DNA of 32,640 nt from Phycisphaerae bacterium (GTDB lineage Bacteria; Planctomycetota; Phycisphaerae; Phycisphaerales; SM1A02): the NCBI GenBank assembly GCA_016873315.1, contig VGXL01000017.1, positions 1 to 32,640 of the forward strand, read 5' to 3'. Position numbers and translations under genes: made by a program. The notes under the pieces were generated by a model. That model was not told the origin of the DNA. It did not search any database and was given only the letters and a program-made list of their open reading frames with translations. Below, piece after piece: positions 17,267-23,765 of this stretch (the first letter of the stretch is position 1; each line of letters opens with the position of its first letter).

Positions 17267-17974
17267 ATGCACACCGATACCGCCATCGAGACCCTCTTCA
17301 ACACGCTCCTCACCGGCGACCGCACCGCGGCCCGAACCTTCGCCGACGAACTCTGCTCGGACCTGACGCCCGAGGGCGCGATGAATGATGTGGCGTGGCC
17401 CGTGCTCGAGATGATCTTCGCGCACTACCGCAACGACCAGCTCACGACGCTCGCCCACAACTACGCGATCCGCACGCTTCGCCAGGTCGTGGACCAGGTT
17501 GCTGCGAACTACACCCGCCGCGCGCGCCGTGATGTGCGCGTGTGCATCTTCGGTGGCGTGGACGAGAGCATGGATCTAGCCAGCCAGATGGCGGCCGACA
17601 TGCTTGAAGCGGCCGGGTTCGATGTCTTCTTCGCTGGCGGCGGCGTGGCGAACGACGAGATCTACCTGGAGTGCACGAACCGCAAGCCGAATGTTCTGCT
17701 GCTCTGGGCAGCCAGCGGCAAAGACACCCCTGGCTTCCGCATGCTGATCGACATGATCCGCAACAACGGCGGCCATGCCGGCATGCAGATCGTCTGCGGT
17801 GGCGGCATCTTCAACCGCGTCCCGGGACTGGCCGAGGAAATCGGCGCCACCGTGGTGGCCCGCACGCCGCGCGAACTCGTGGAGAGCATGGAGTCGCTCT
17901 TCGCGCCGGCCAGCGCGAAGAAGGCCACTGCGCCCGCCGCGCGATCGCTGCGCCGCGCCCGCGCGGTCGCCTGA
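17267..17974 (+). CDS. Cobalamin-binding-domain-like protein lacking the axial histidine
   Basis: This 235-residue protein looks like a stand-alone B12-binding module. Residues about 8-80 form a helical cap like that of methionine synthase or CarH/LitR (TGDRTAARTFADEL, then an LTTLAHNYAIRTL segment). Residues 88-212 form a Rossmann-like domain (RVCIFGGVDES, FDVFFAGGGV, VLLLWAAS, QIVCGGGIFN, GATVVARTPRELV). The DxHxxG motif that supplies the lower axial histidine to cobalamin is replaced by D99-ESMD-L, so His-on binding is not possible at that site. There is no DNA-binding or catalytic domain. The tail is Ala/Lys/Arg-rich. ATG 17267 has AAGGA about 9 nt upstream; an ATG at 17165 in frame has none. 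A strong terminator follows at 18001-18030. It may be a regulator or carrier; the function is unknown. Confidence 0.75.
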   Translation: MHTDTAIETLFNTLLTGDRTAARTFADELCSDLTPEGAMNDVAWPVLEMIFAHYRNDQLTTLAHNYAIRTLRQVVDQVAANYTRRARRDVRVCIFGGVDESMDLASQMAADMLEAAGFDVFFAGGGVANDEIYLECTNRKPNVLLLWAASGKDTPGFRMLIDMIRNNGGHAGMQIVCGGGIFNRVPGLAEEIGATVVARTPRELVESMESLFAPASAKKATAPAARSLRRARAVA

Positions 17975-17994
17975 CCAGCACCAATCCAGAGCAT

Positions 17995-18000
17995 TACGAT
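17995..18000 (+). promoter_or_regulatory. Candidate leaderless -10 (TACGAT) for tilS, abutting a terminator stem
   Basis: TACGAT ends 7 nt before GTG 18008 and directly touches the first base of the terminator stem at 18001. Transcription would be expected to start near 18007-18008, inside that stem. Confidence 0.45.
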
Positions 18001-18030
18001 GCGCGCCGTGGATCCCCACGGCGCGCTTTT
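18001..18030 (+). terminator. Intrinsic terminator of the cobalamin-binding-like gene
   Basis: A perfect 11-bp stem (18001-18011 with 18016-18026, arms GCGCGCCGTGG/CCACGGCGCGC) with a 4-nt loop ATCC is followed at once by TTTT (18027-18030). It lies 27 bp after the stop at 17974. This is the best intrinsic terminator in the window. It overlaps the predicted 5' end of tilS. Confidence 0.8.
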
Positions 18031-19024
18031 GCTTCGAGCAGGTCGTCATCCCCTCGCGCACGAGGTCGAGCGGAACCTTCGCTTGTGGTGCACGCGCCAT
18101 CCGGCGACGATGGCCGACACGATCATCGCCGTCAGTGGGGGTGCCGACAGCATGGCGCTGCTCACGATCATGGCGGCGCTCCACGAGCGCGGGAGCGGGC
18201 CAGCGCGCATCGCCGCGTGCTGCGTGCACCATCACTTGCGCCCCGAAGCCGATCGCGAACTTGAGTCGGTCCGCGCGCACTGCGACCTGCTCAAGGTCCC
18301 GTTCTTCAGACGCGATGTGTACCCGGCGGATGAGCCAGGCAATCTGGCAGCGGCAGCGCGCCGGCTTCGATACGAGGCGCTCGCCGAGTGCGTGGTCGAA
18401 GCGCGGATGGGGGCTGTGGCGACCGCGCACCATGCGGACGACCAGCTCGAGACGGTGCTCATGGCGCTGTGCAGGGGGGGTGCGAACTTCGGCGTTGGAG
18501 GCATGCGATGGAGCCGTCGTTTGAGCGAGGATGTGGTGCTCATGCGTCCGCTGCTCGACATTCCGAAGGCGCGCCTTGTGGAATTTGTGCAGGAGCTTGG
18601 CGTGCCGTGGCATCACGATGCATCCAATGAGGATCCCGAGTCGGCGCGCGGCATGTTGCGCACCAAGGTGCTGCCGCATCTCTTGGAGCGTTGGCCGAAG
18701 GCCGCAGTCCATGTGGCTCACACAGCGGAGGCGATCGACGGCATGGGTAACGCGCTGCGCATGTCGCAGCGTGCGGACCCCGAGAACAAGGACCATCGAT
18801 TCGAACTCGGTGGAATGGAGCGAGCGATTCCCGAGGTGTTGCCGTACTTGATTCAGTTGATGCAGCCGCCGAGCGCGCAGGGCGACAGCCGATTCTGGGC
18901 TGAGGAGCTGCTCCGCAACGATCCCGAGCCGAGGGTGTACGAGGCGGGCCCGGACTGGGAACTGCGAATCCAGGGCGGCGAGGCGCAGTTCACGGAGCGG
19001 GCGGGGCGCCAAGGCACGATGTGA
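18008..19024 (+). CDS. tilS: tRNA(Ile)-lysidine synthase
   Basis: This 338-residue PP-loop ATPase changes C34 of tRNA-Ile(CAU) to lysidine so that it reads AUA. The ATP-binding SGGADSMALL is at 43-52, followed by VHHHLRPEADRE, the NLAAAARRLRYEAL segment and TAHHADDQLETVLM, which are typical of TilS. The C-terminal half is shorter and less typical than in E. coli, close to the small TilS type. The start is uncertain. GTG 18008 is 7 nt after a TACGAT hexamer and suits a leaderless message; ATG 17999 lies inside that hexamer; TTG 18029 would avoid the terminator stem. The 3' end overlaps the convergent thioredoxin-like gene by 35 bp. Confidence 0.88.
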   Translation: MDPHGALLLRAGRHPLAHEVERNLRLWCTRHPATMADTIIAVSGGADSMALLTIMAALHERGSGPARIAACCVHHHLRPEADRELESVRAHCDLLKVPFFRRDVYPADEPGNLAAAARRLRYEALAECVVEARMGAVATAHHADDQLETVLMALCRGGANFGVGGMRWSRRLSEDVVLMRPLLDIPKARLVEFVQELGVPWHHDASNEDPESARGMLRTKVLPHLLERWPKAAVHVAHTAEAIDGMGNALRMSQRADPENKDHRFELGGMERAIPEVLPYLIQLMQPPSAQGDSRFWAEELLRNDPEPRVYEAGPDWELRIQGGEAQFTERAGRQGTM

Positions 19025-19955
19025 AGTCCTTGTCCGCGGTGCAGCGGATCACACCATCCTTGAGCATGGCCACGCTGGGCGTGGTGATGAGCCAGGTCGG
19101 CCCCTTGGGAAGTTCGAGTCGGACGCAGGTCGGGCAGTTGATGTCACCGACATCGCCGTCGCCTGCAGCTTCGAGCGCACCGTCGGCCGCGGGGACCATG
19201 ACCGCAATGATCTTTTCGTTGCGGCCCTTCGCGAGCCAGCGGTCGAACACCTCATGGCAGTGCCCGCACTTTGGGTTGTAGAAGACGACGATCGCGTCGC
19301 CCTCGAGCGTTTCAGCGGTCAGCCGAGGAAGATGCTTTGCGACGCCGGCATCGGCAAAGGTGCGGCCCTTCCAGGACTCGAAGGCAAGATCGACCGCTGT
19401 GAGCCCTTGGTTCGCAAACGCTTCCGTCTTGACGGTGTTCTCGACGGGAAGACGCGTTGCGACGCCCATCATGATCGTGAACACAACAATCGCCAGAACC
19501 GCGCTCGACAGTGCGTTTTGGCGCGGTCCGTCCGAGGGCGATGTCTTGGTCACCAGGAACAGCACGGCGATGGCCAGAACGATCGCCGGCACGAGCATGG
19601 CCGACGCGCCGGCGCCCGCGGCCACCGCACCGGGTGCGTTGAGCGCCGCAAGTTCTGCAAGCGAGACGAAGGCGGTGGCCAACGCGCAGCCCCATGCGAC
19701 TTTGGCGCCGAGCGAGCGCAGCACCACGCAGAGCCCCGCGGCCGTGAGCTCAAGGCCAATCAGGACTCGCAGACTGTCTGCGCCATTGAGTTCAAATCGA
19801 AGGCCAACATTCGCGAGCCATGTCGGCAACCACGATGTGCCGCCGTTCCACTGGAGCACGGCCATGCCAACGAGCAGGCACGCCACCGCGAAGCGGAGAT
19901 GGATCTCACGGAGTCCCAACGAGAAGCTCCTCCCACTCGATGTCGCGTCGCTCAC
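18990..19955 (-). CDS. Membrane protein with C-terminal thioredoxin-like CGHC domain
   Basis: This 321-residue protein has about four to five hydrophobic segments in residues 20-165 and then an extracytoplasmic thioredoxin-like domain. The active-site-like motif is CGHC (230-233) in VVFYNPKCGHCHEVF. A second CxxC (CPTC, 274-277) comes before LPKGPTWLITTP, where TTP is the likely cis-Pro turn, then KDGVI. The start is GTG 19953-19955, overlapping the stop of the upstream gene in a GTGA, so the two are translationally coupled. The same motif order occurs in that upstream gene, so they are probably paralogs. The likely job is thiol-disulfide exchange at the envelope; the partner is unknown. The 3' end overlaps tilS by 35 bp. 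Confidence 0.8.
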   Translation of the reverse strand: MSDATSSGRSFSLGLREIHLRFAVACLLVGMAVLQWNGGTSWLPTWLANVGLRFELNGADSLRVLIGLELTAAGLCVVLRSLGAKVAWGCALATAFVSLAELAALNAPGAVAAGAGASAMLVPAIVLAIAVLFLVTKTSPSDGPRQNALSSAVLAIVVFTIMMGVATRLPVENTVKTEAFANQGLTAVDLAFESWKGRTFADAGVAKHLPRLTAETLEGDAIVVFYNPKCGHCHEVFDRWLAKGRNEKIIAVMVPAADGALEAAGDGDVGDINCPTCVRLELPKGPTWLITTPSVAMLKDGVIRCTADKDFTSCLGAPPAP

Positions 19956-21100
19956 GATCCGCCCTCCAGAACATCGACCAAGCTGACCTCGTCCTCAGGA
20001 TCGGTGCAGATGGCTTCGATCACTCCATCCTTCATGCGCATCACCACTGGGGTCTGAACCACATAGTTGGGGCCCTTGAGGAAGGTGCGGATTGTGCACT
20101 CCGTGCATGGCATGGGCTGCTCATTCGCCGGATCATGATCGGGGATGCCGATCAGAAGTGCCGGGCGCTTGAGCGAACCGACGAAGTGCGATTCGAGCAC
20201 TTGGTGGCAGTGTTCGCAGTCGGCGCGATAGAGCATCACGATCCATGTTCCGCTCGAGATCGTCGTCGGCGGAGGAGCGTCGAGCAGAGCCATTTCGGGT
20301 TGCGAAGCGAGCGGCTTGCCGACCCAAGTCGCGAAGTCCGGCAGGTAGTACGGCTGCACTTGGCTCGGTCGTGCCGGCCAAGCAGGCGGCGTCACAGCGG
20401 GCGGCGTCACAGCAGGCGGCGTGACTGCTGGCGGCGTGACAGCGGGTGGCGTGACTGCAGGTGGCGTGACTGCAGGCGGCGTGACGGAGGTCGGATCCTC
20501 GAGTTGAACTGCGCGAGCTGGCATGCCGAAGGCGACGGCAATGCCCACAGCGGCCACGATTGCTGCACGCGCGCCGCCAGCGCGCCACGAGCGATGACTG
20601 CGTCCACAGCCCTTGCCCAGGACAACGACGCCAGTCAGCAGCGCGCCGTCGATGAGCAGCATGTACAGCGGATTCATGCCCGACTTGCCGAAGCAGCCGC
20701 ACGAACCCTTGAGGACGGCCTCGAATCCGTCCTTGGCCCAACCAGTACCGATCAGCCAGAGCAGGATCACGCAGAAGAGCGCAAGCACTGCCGTCGCCAA
20801 CGGGCGAGCGAGCCTGGGCATGCACAGAATCATGCCGGCGATCATGAACTCAATGCCGCAGATGGAACGCAGCGCGAAGTCCATCCAGTCCACACCCTGA
20901 AGACCGAAGGTCCCATCGAGCGCACGAACGGCATCAAAGATCGGCTTAGGCAGATTGCGCGGATCGTTCTCGACGAGCTTGGTGATCGCGCCAGCGCAGA
21001 TCCATGTCGGAACGGCCAGACGCGTGATGACGAAACCGAGTCGTGAACAGAGTGCGCCAACCGGGGCGGCGCTCGAGGTCGAGTCATGCGTGGCGGCCAT
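19952..21100 (-). CDS. MauE/DoxX-like membrane protein fused to a thioredoxin-like CEHC domain
   Basis: In this 382-residue protein, residues about 20-165 contain four hydrophobic helices with a CGCFG motif (134-138), as in MauE/DoxX-type membrane proteins linked to disulfide chemistry. A fifth helix (about 177-195) is followed by a linker of seven perfect VTPPA repeats (206-240). The C-terminal domain has CEHC (295-298) in MLYRADCEHCHQV, a second CxxC (CTEC, 332-335), then FLKGPNYVVQTP and KDGVI. ATG 21100 is 7 nt after a TAGACT hexamer and has no ribosome binding site, so it is probably leaderless and heads a two-gene unit. A role in envelope disulfide exchange is inferred. Confidence 0.82.
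   Translation of the reverse strand: MAATHDSTSSAAPVGALCSRLGFVITRLAVPTWICAGAITKLVENDPRNLPKPIFDAVRALDGTFGLQGVDWMDFALRSICGIEFMIAGMILCMPRLARPLATAVLALFCVILLWLIGTGWAKDGFEAVLKGSCGCFGKSGMNPLYMLLIDGALLTGVVVLGKGCGRSHRSWRAGGARAAIVAAVGIAVAFGMPARAVQLEDPTSVTPPAVTPPAVTPPAVTPPAVTPPAVTPPAVTPPAWPARPSQVQPYYLPDFATWVGKPLASQPEMALLDAPPPTTISSGTWIVMLYRADCEHCHQVLESHFVGSLKRPALLIGIPDHDPANEQPMPCTECTIRTFLKGPNYVVQTPVVMRMKDGVIEAICTDPEDEVSLVDVLEGGS
20381..20485 (-). repeat. Seven tandem 15-bp units encoding VTPPA
   Basis: One hundred and five bp code for exactly seven VTPPA pentapeptides. The copies differ only at a few third-position bases, so the array is recent and probably variable in copy number. It forms an extended linker between the membrane part and the thioredoxin-like part of the protein. 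Confidence 0.92.
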
Positions 21101-21107
21101 GATGCGA

Positions 21108-21113
21108 AGTCTA
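21108..21113 (-). promoter_or_regulatory. Candidate leaderless -10 (TAGACT) for the thioredoxin-like gene pair
   Basis: On the minus strand TAGACT ends 7 nt before ATG 21100, with no ribosome binding site. It is the same hexamer and spacing as at ubiE. Confidence 0.55.
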
Positions 21114-21257
21114 CGCAGCCTGCGTCCTGATGTTCGGTCGTGACCCGTTGCAGCGGCCCCGTTCCGATCGATGACGCCATTGGACTGGTCTTTCCTGAGC
21201 CGCGTGATCGCGTCCTTGAGGGAGAATCCACGCGGTGAACAAGGTGCACCCCATGCC

Positions 21258-22631
21258 ATGAGCCGATTCACGCGCTCAAGCCCGATGCCCGTGTCGCGAC
21301 AGGATCTCGCGCACTGGCACATGCGCGATGGTGCGCTGCAGCGCATGCTCCCACCGTGGGAAGAGGTCGATGTGGTCAAAGCGCCCGTGCCCATGGTCGA
21401 TGGCGCGACGGCGGAGTTCATCCTTCAACGGGGGCTGCTGCCGATTCGTTGGGTCGCGCGGCACGAGCAGGTCGATCCAGCGACGGGATTCGTGGATCTT
21501 CAGGTTCGAGGCCCGTTCCGTCGTTGGCGTCACCAGCATCGCTTCGAGGAGCGGGGTGCAACAAGCGCGATCACCGACGACATCCAGTACGAACTCCCTG
21601 TCCCACCTGTCGGTCCGATTGTTGCTGGGTGGGTTGTGCGTGCGCATCTGGAGCGCGCATTCCGCTTCCGTCATCGACGCTTGTCGAATGATCTTCATCG
21701 GCACCGGGAGTGTGCGGGGTTGGCTGGTCTGCGCGTCGGCATCACGGGAGCCAGCGGCCTGGTCGGTCGACAACTTCAGGCGTTCCTCACGACCGGCGGG
21801 ACGAGTGTGAAGCGCCTGACCCGCGGATCAGCAAGTGCAAGCCGCGGAGAAATCCAGTGGAATCCGCGCGGCGAGCGTGTCGCGACGGCGCCGTTCGAGT
21901 CGCTCGATGCGATCGTGCATCTGGCCGGGGCCAACCTTGCCGACGAACGATGGACGCCCGAGCGAATGGTCGTCCTGCGCGAGAGTCGCGTCGCCGCCAC
22001 GCGCCACCTGTGCACGCTGCTGGCGGGCTTGGAGCGCAAGCCAAGGGTCTTGGTCTGCATGAGCGGCGTCGGCCTGTACGGCACCGATCACGACCGCTCG
22101 GTCGACGAGCGCGATCCGTCCGGTCGTGACTTCATCGCGCAACTCGCACTGGATTGGGAGGCCGCAGCGCAACCCGCGATCGACGCGGGCATTCGCGTCG
22201 TCTTCCTGCGCGCTGGCATGGTGGTGACGGCCGCAGGTGGCGCGGTGGCGAAGATGCGAACGCCGTTCCTCTTTGGTGCAGGTGGACCGATCGGCTCTGG
22301 GCGGCAGGGCATCTCGTGGATCGCAGCGGATGATCTTCTGGGCATGATCGCGACGGCCATCGTGGACGAGCGGTGGACGGGGCCAGTGAATGCCGTGGCG
22401 CCCGAAGCTGTCGAGCAACGCCACTTCGCCAAAGTGCTCGGACGCAGCCTGCGGCGACCGGCGATCGCGCCGATGCCAGCGGCCGTGGTCAAGATGCTCT
22501 TCGGCGACATGGGCGAGTCACTGCTCTTGCGAGGTCAGTTCGCGCAGCCCACACGCGCGACTGAACTTGGATTCCGTTGGGATTTCCCGCGCCTGCACGA
22601 TGCACTCGACTTCGAACTTGGGCGCGCGTGA
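21258..22631 (+). CDS. SRPBCC domain fused to TIGR01777-family NAD(P)-dependent oxidoreductase
   Basis: This 457-residue fusion has a SRPBCC/START-like ligand-binding domain at residues about 1-145 (FTRSSPMPVSRQDLAHWH, ALQRMLPPWE, GPFRRWRHQHRFEE). An extended SDR of the TIGR01777 (YfcH-like) group follows: GITGASGLVG (161-170) binds the cofactor, and VHLAGANLADERWTPERM, SGVGLYGT, LRAGMV and GPIGSGRQGISWIAADD follow in the family order. Such fusions are known, but the substrate is not. ATG 21258 fits the usual domain start and has AAGGTG about 12 nt upstream; ATG 21171 in frame would add 29 residues without family likeness. The gene diverges from the thioredoxin-like pair across 157 bp, in which I see no promoter for it. 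Confidence 0.85.
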   Translation: MSRFTRSSPMPVSRQDLAHWHMRDGALQRMLPPWEEVDVVKAPVPMVDGATAEFILQRGLLPIRWVARHEQVDPATGFVDLQVRGPFRRWRHQHRFEERGATSAITDDIQYELPVPPVGPIVAGWVVRAHLERAFRFRHRRLSNDLHRHRECAGLAGLRVGITGASGLVGRQLQAFLTTGGTSVKRLTRGSASASRGEIQWNPRGERVATAPFESLDAIVHLAGANLADERWTPERMVVLRESRVAATRHLCTLLAGLERKPRVLVCMSGVGLYGTDHDRSVDERDPSGRDFIAQLALDWEAAAQPAIDAGIRVVFLRAGMVVTAAGGAVAKMRTPFLFGAGGPIGSGRQGISWIAADDLLGMIATAIVDERWTGPVNAVAPEAVEQRHFAKVLGRSLRRPAIAPMPAAVVKMLFGDMGESLLLRGQFAQPTRATELGFRWDFPRLHDALDFELGRA

Positions 22632-22710
22632 CGGCTCCTTCGGACGGGCGGGCGGTGACGATCCGTGGTGAGCACAAGGAACAGACTGGCGCGGCGGACG
22701 CGGGGCTTGG

Positions 22711-22716
22711 TACAGT
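22711..22716 (+). promoter_or_regulatory. Candidate -10 (TACAGT) for tRNA-Arg
   Basis: TACAGT ends 15 nt before the first base of the mature tRNA, a reasonable distance for a short 5' leader removed by RNase P. No clear -35 is visible 16-18 bp upstream. Confidence 0.4.
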
Positions 22717-22731
22717 TCTTCCTCGTGTGTT

Positions 22732-22805
22732 GTCTTGGTAGCTCAATTGGATAGAGCGTCGCCCTCCGAAGGCGAAGGCTGTGGGTTCAAGTCCCGCCCA
22801 GGACG
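22732..22805 (+). tRNA. tRNA-Arg (anticodon CCG)
   Basis: This is a 74-nt cloverleaf. The acceptor GTCTTGG (22732-22738) pairs with CCAGGAC (22798-22804) with one G-U pair. The D-stem GCTC/GAGC encloses AATTGGATA. The anticodon stem TCGCC/GGCGA holds the loop CTCCGAA, so the anticodon is CCG and reads codon CGG. The T-stem GTGGG/CCCGC holds TTCAAGT, and the discriminator base is G. The CCA end is not encoded. It stands alone between the SRPBCC-SDR gene and the MazG-like gene. Confidence 0.95.
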
Positions 22806-22902
22806 TTTCGGTTCGATGACCCCATGCCACGGTGCGGTGATTGTGGCCGCGCGGCTGGGTCGACGCGGCCACGCTGGGCTCTCTGGAGCGACTTGCACCG
22901 CG

Positions 22903-22908
22903 TAGAGT
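22903..22908 (+). promoter_or_regulatory. Candidate leaderless -10 (TAGAGT) for the MazG-like gene
   Basis: TAGAGT ends 6 nt before the ATG at 22915 with no Shine-Dalgarno sequence between them. Confidence 0.5.
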
Positions 22909-22914
22909 CCGCGC

Positions 22915-23199
22915 ATGCGCATCGCCGAGTTTCAGAAGCTCATTCACGATCGGTACTACGCCACGGACAGTGCTCGCGGTGCGGGCAAGACCTTCCTGTG
23001 GTTCGCCGAGGAGTTTGGCGAGTTGGCTCACGCGTTGGGCAAGCTCGAGCGCGGCGAACCGGATCCCGCGAACCTGCGCGAGGAGTTCGCAGACTGTCTG
23101 GCCTGGATGTGCACGCTCGCCAACATCGCCGGCGTCGATCTTGAAGAGGCCATTCGCGAGAAGTACCTGCAGGGCGGCGGACCCAAGGGCACCAAGTGA
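22915..23199 (+). CDS. Small MazG-like nucleotide pyrophosphohydrolase
   Basis: This 94-residue all-alpha protein has the MazG/iMazG metal-binding pattern: EEFGE (32-36) on one helix and EEFAD (56-60) on the next, giving the E-x2-E and E-x2-D pairs that bind Mg2+. Such enzymes hydrolyse NTPs or dNTPs to the monophosphate and pyrophosphate, often to clear damaged nucleotides. The length is that of single-domain members. A TAGAGT hexamer 6 nt before the ATG suggests a leaderless message. Its stop overlaps the GTG start of the HIT-like gene (GTGA), so the two are coupled, which makes sense for two nucleotide-handling enzymes. Confidence 0.88.
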   Translation: MRIAEFQKLIHDRYYATDSARGAGKTFLWFAEEFGELAHALGKLERGEPDPANLREEFADCLAWMCTLANIAGVDLEEAIREKYLQGGGPKGTK

Positions 23200-23696
23200 G
23201 TCGACCGCCCGTCGCATTGGCGGCTCAGTCAGTGCCGGACGCATCCGCCCCGAGTTGTGCCGTCTGTGAGCAGCACAAGGCGGCGCGCGCCGCAGGGCAG
23301 GTGCTCTGGACCGACGGCAGATTCCTCGTGATTCATCATCCAGAGCCAAGTCCGCTTGCTGGATGGCTCCGGCTCGATGCAGTGGCCCATGTCGGTGGGG
23401 TGGCGGATCTTTCGGACGATGATGCTGCCCGCTTCGGTGTGCTGCATGCTCGTGTGTCCGCGTGCATGAAACGGGCACTCGGCGTGGACCGTGTGTACTC
23501 GATCGCTTTCGGCGAGAGCGCGCGTCATCTGCACATGCATCTCGTGCCACGCCGTGCCGATCGTGATGATCTGGCCGCGTGGGACCTTGCCGACGGATAT
23601 CGCGCGTGCATGCGGGATCCGTCGATCGCCGCTGACTCCGCTGCGGTGCGCCAAGCGCGCGAGCGACTGCGCGAACTGCTCGCAGCCGCGCTTTGA
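23196..23696 (+). CDS. HIT-like (histidine triad) domain protein
   Basis: This 166-residue protein has a HIT-like fold. The triad HLHMHLVPR is at 111-119, with His113 as the expected nucleophile, and an N-terminal CAVC (21-24) pair is as in many HIT proteins that bind zinc there. WLRLDAVAHVGGVADLSDDD fits the strand and helix before the triad. HIT proteins cleave or transfer nucleoside phosphoramidates or dinucleoside polyphosphates; which applies here cannot be read from the sequence. It starts with GTG 23196, overlapping the MazG-like stop. The first 20 residues are poorly ordered. It converges on the flavoprotein gene across a 56-bp gap. Confidence 0.85.
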   Translation: MSRPPVALAAQSVPDASAPSCAVCEQHKAARAAGQVLWTDGRFLVIHHPEPSPLAGWLRLDAVAHVGGVADLSDDDAARFGVLHARVSACMKRALGVDRVYSIAFGESARHLHMHLVPRRADRDDLAAWDLADGYRACMRDPSIAADSAAVRQARERLRELLAAAL

Positions 23697-23736
23697 CGGC
23701 ACAGTGATGCGATTCGGCTCGGCGACTCAGCTCGTC

Positions 23737-23765
23737 GAATCAGCTGATCGATTCAGTTGTTTGAC
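23737..23765 (+). terminator. Weak hairpin with T-rich tail after the HIT gene
   Basis: GAATC (23737-23741) pairs with GATTC (23750-23754) around the palindromic ATCAGCTGAT, followed by AGTTGTTTG. The stem is short and the tail is interrupted, so this is a weak candidate for ending the MazG-HIT transcript. It overlaps the stop codon of the convergent flavoprotein gene. Confidence 0.3.

Noticed and set aside
20381-20485. CRISPR-like array
   Set aside because: The 15-bp units are contiguous without spacers and encode VTPPA in frame; this is a coding minisatellite.
22806-22914. A second tRNA or small RNA after tRNA-Arg
   Set aside because: No cloverleaf, hairpin with T-tract or conserved motif could be found in the 109 bp.
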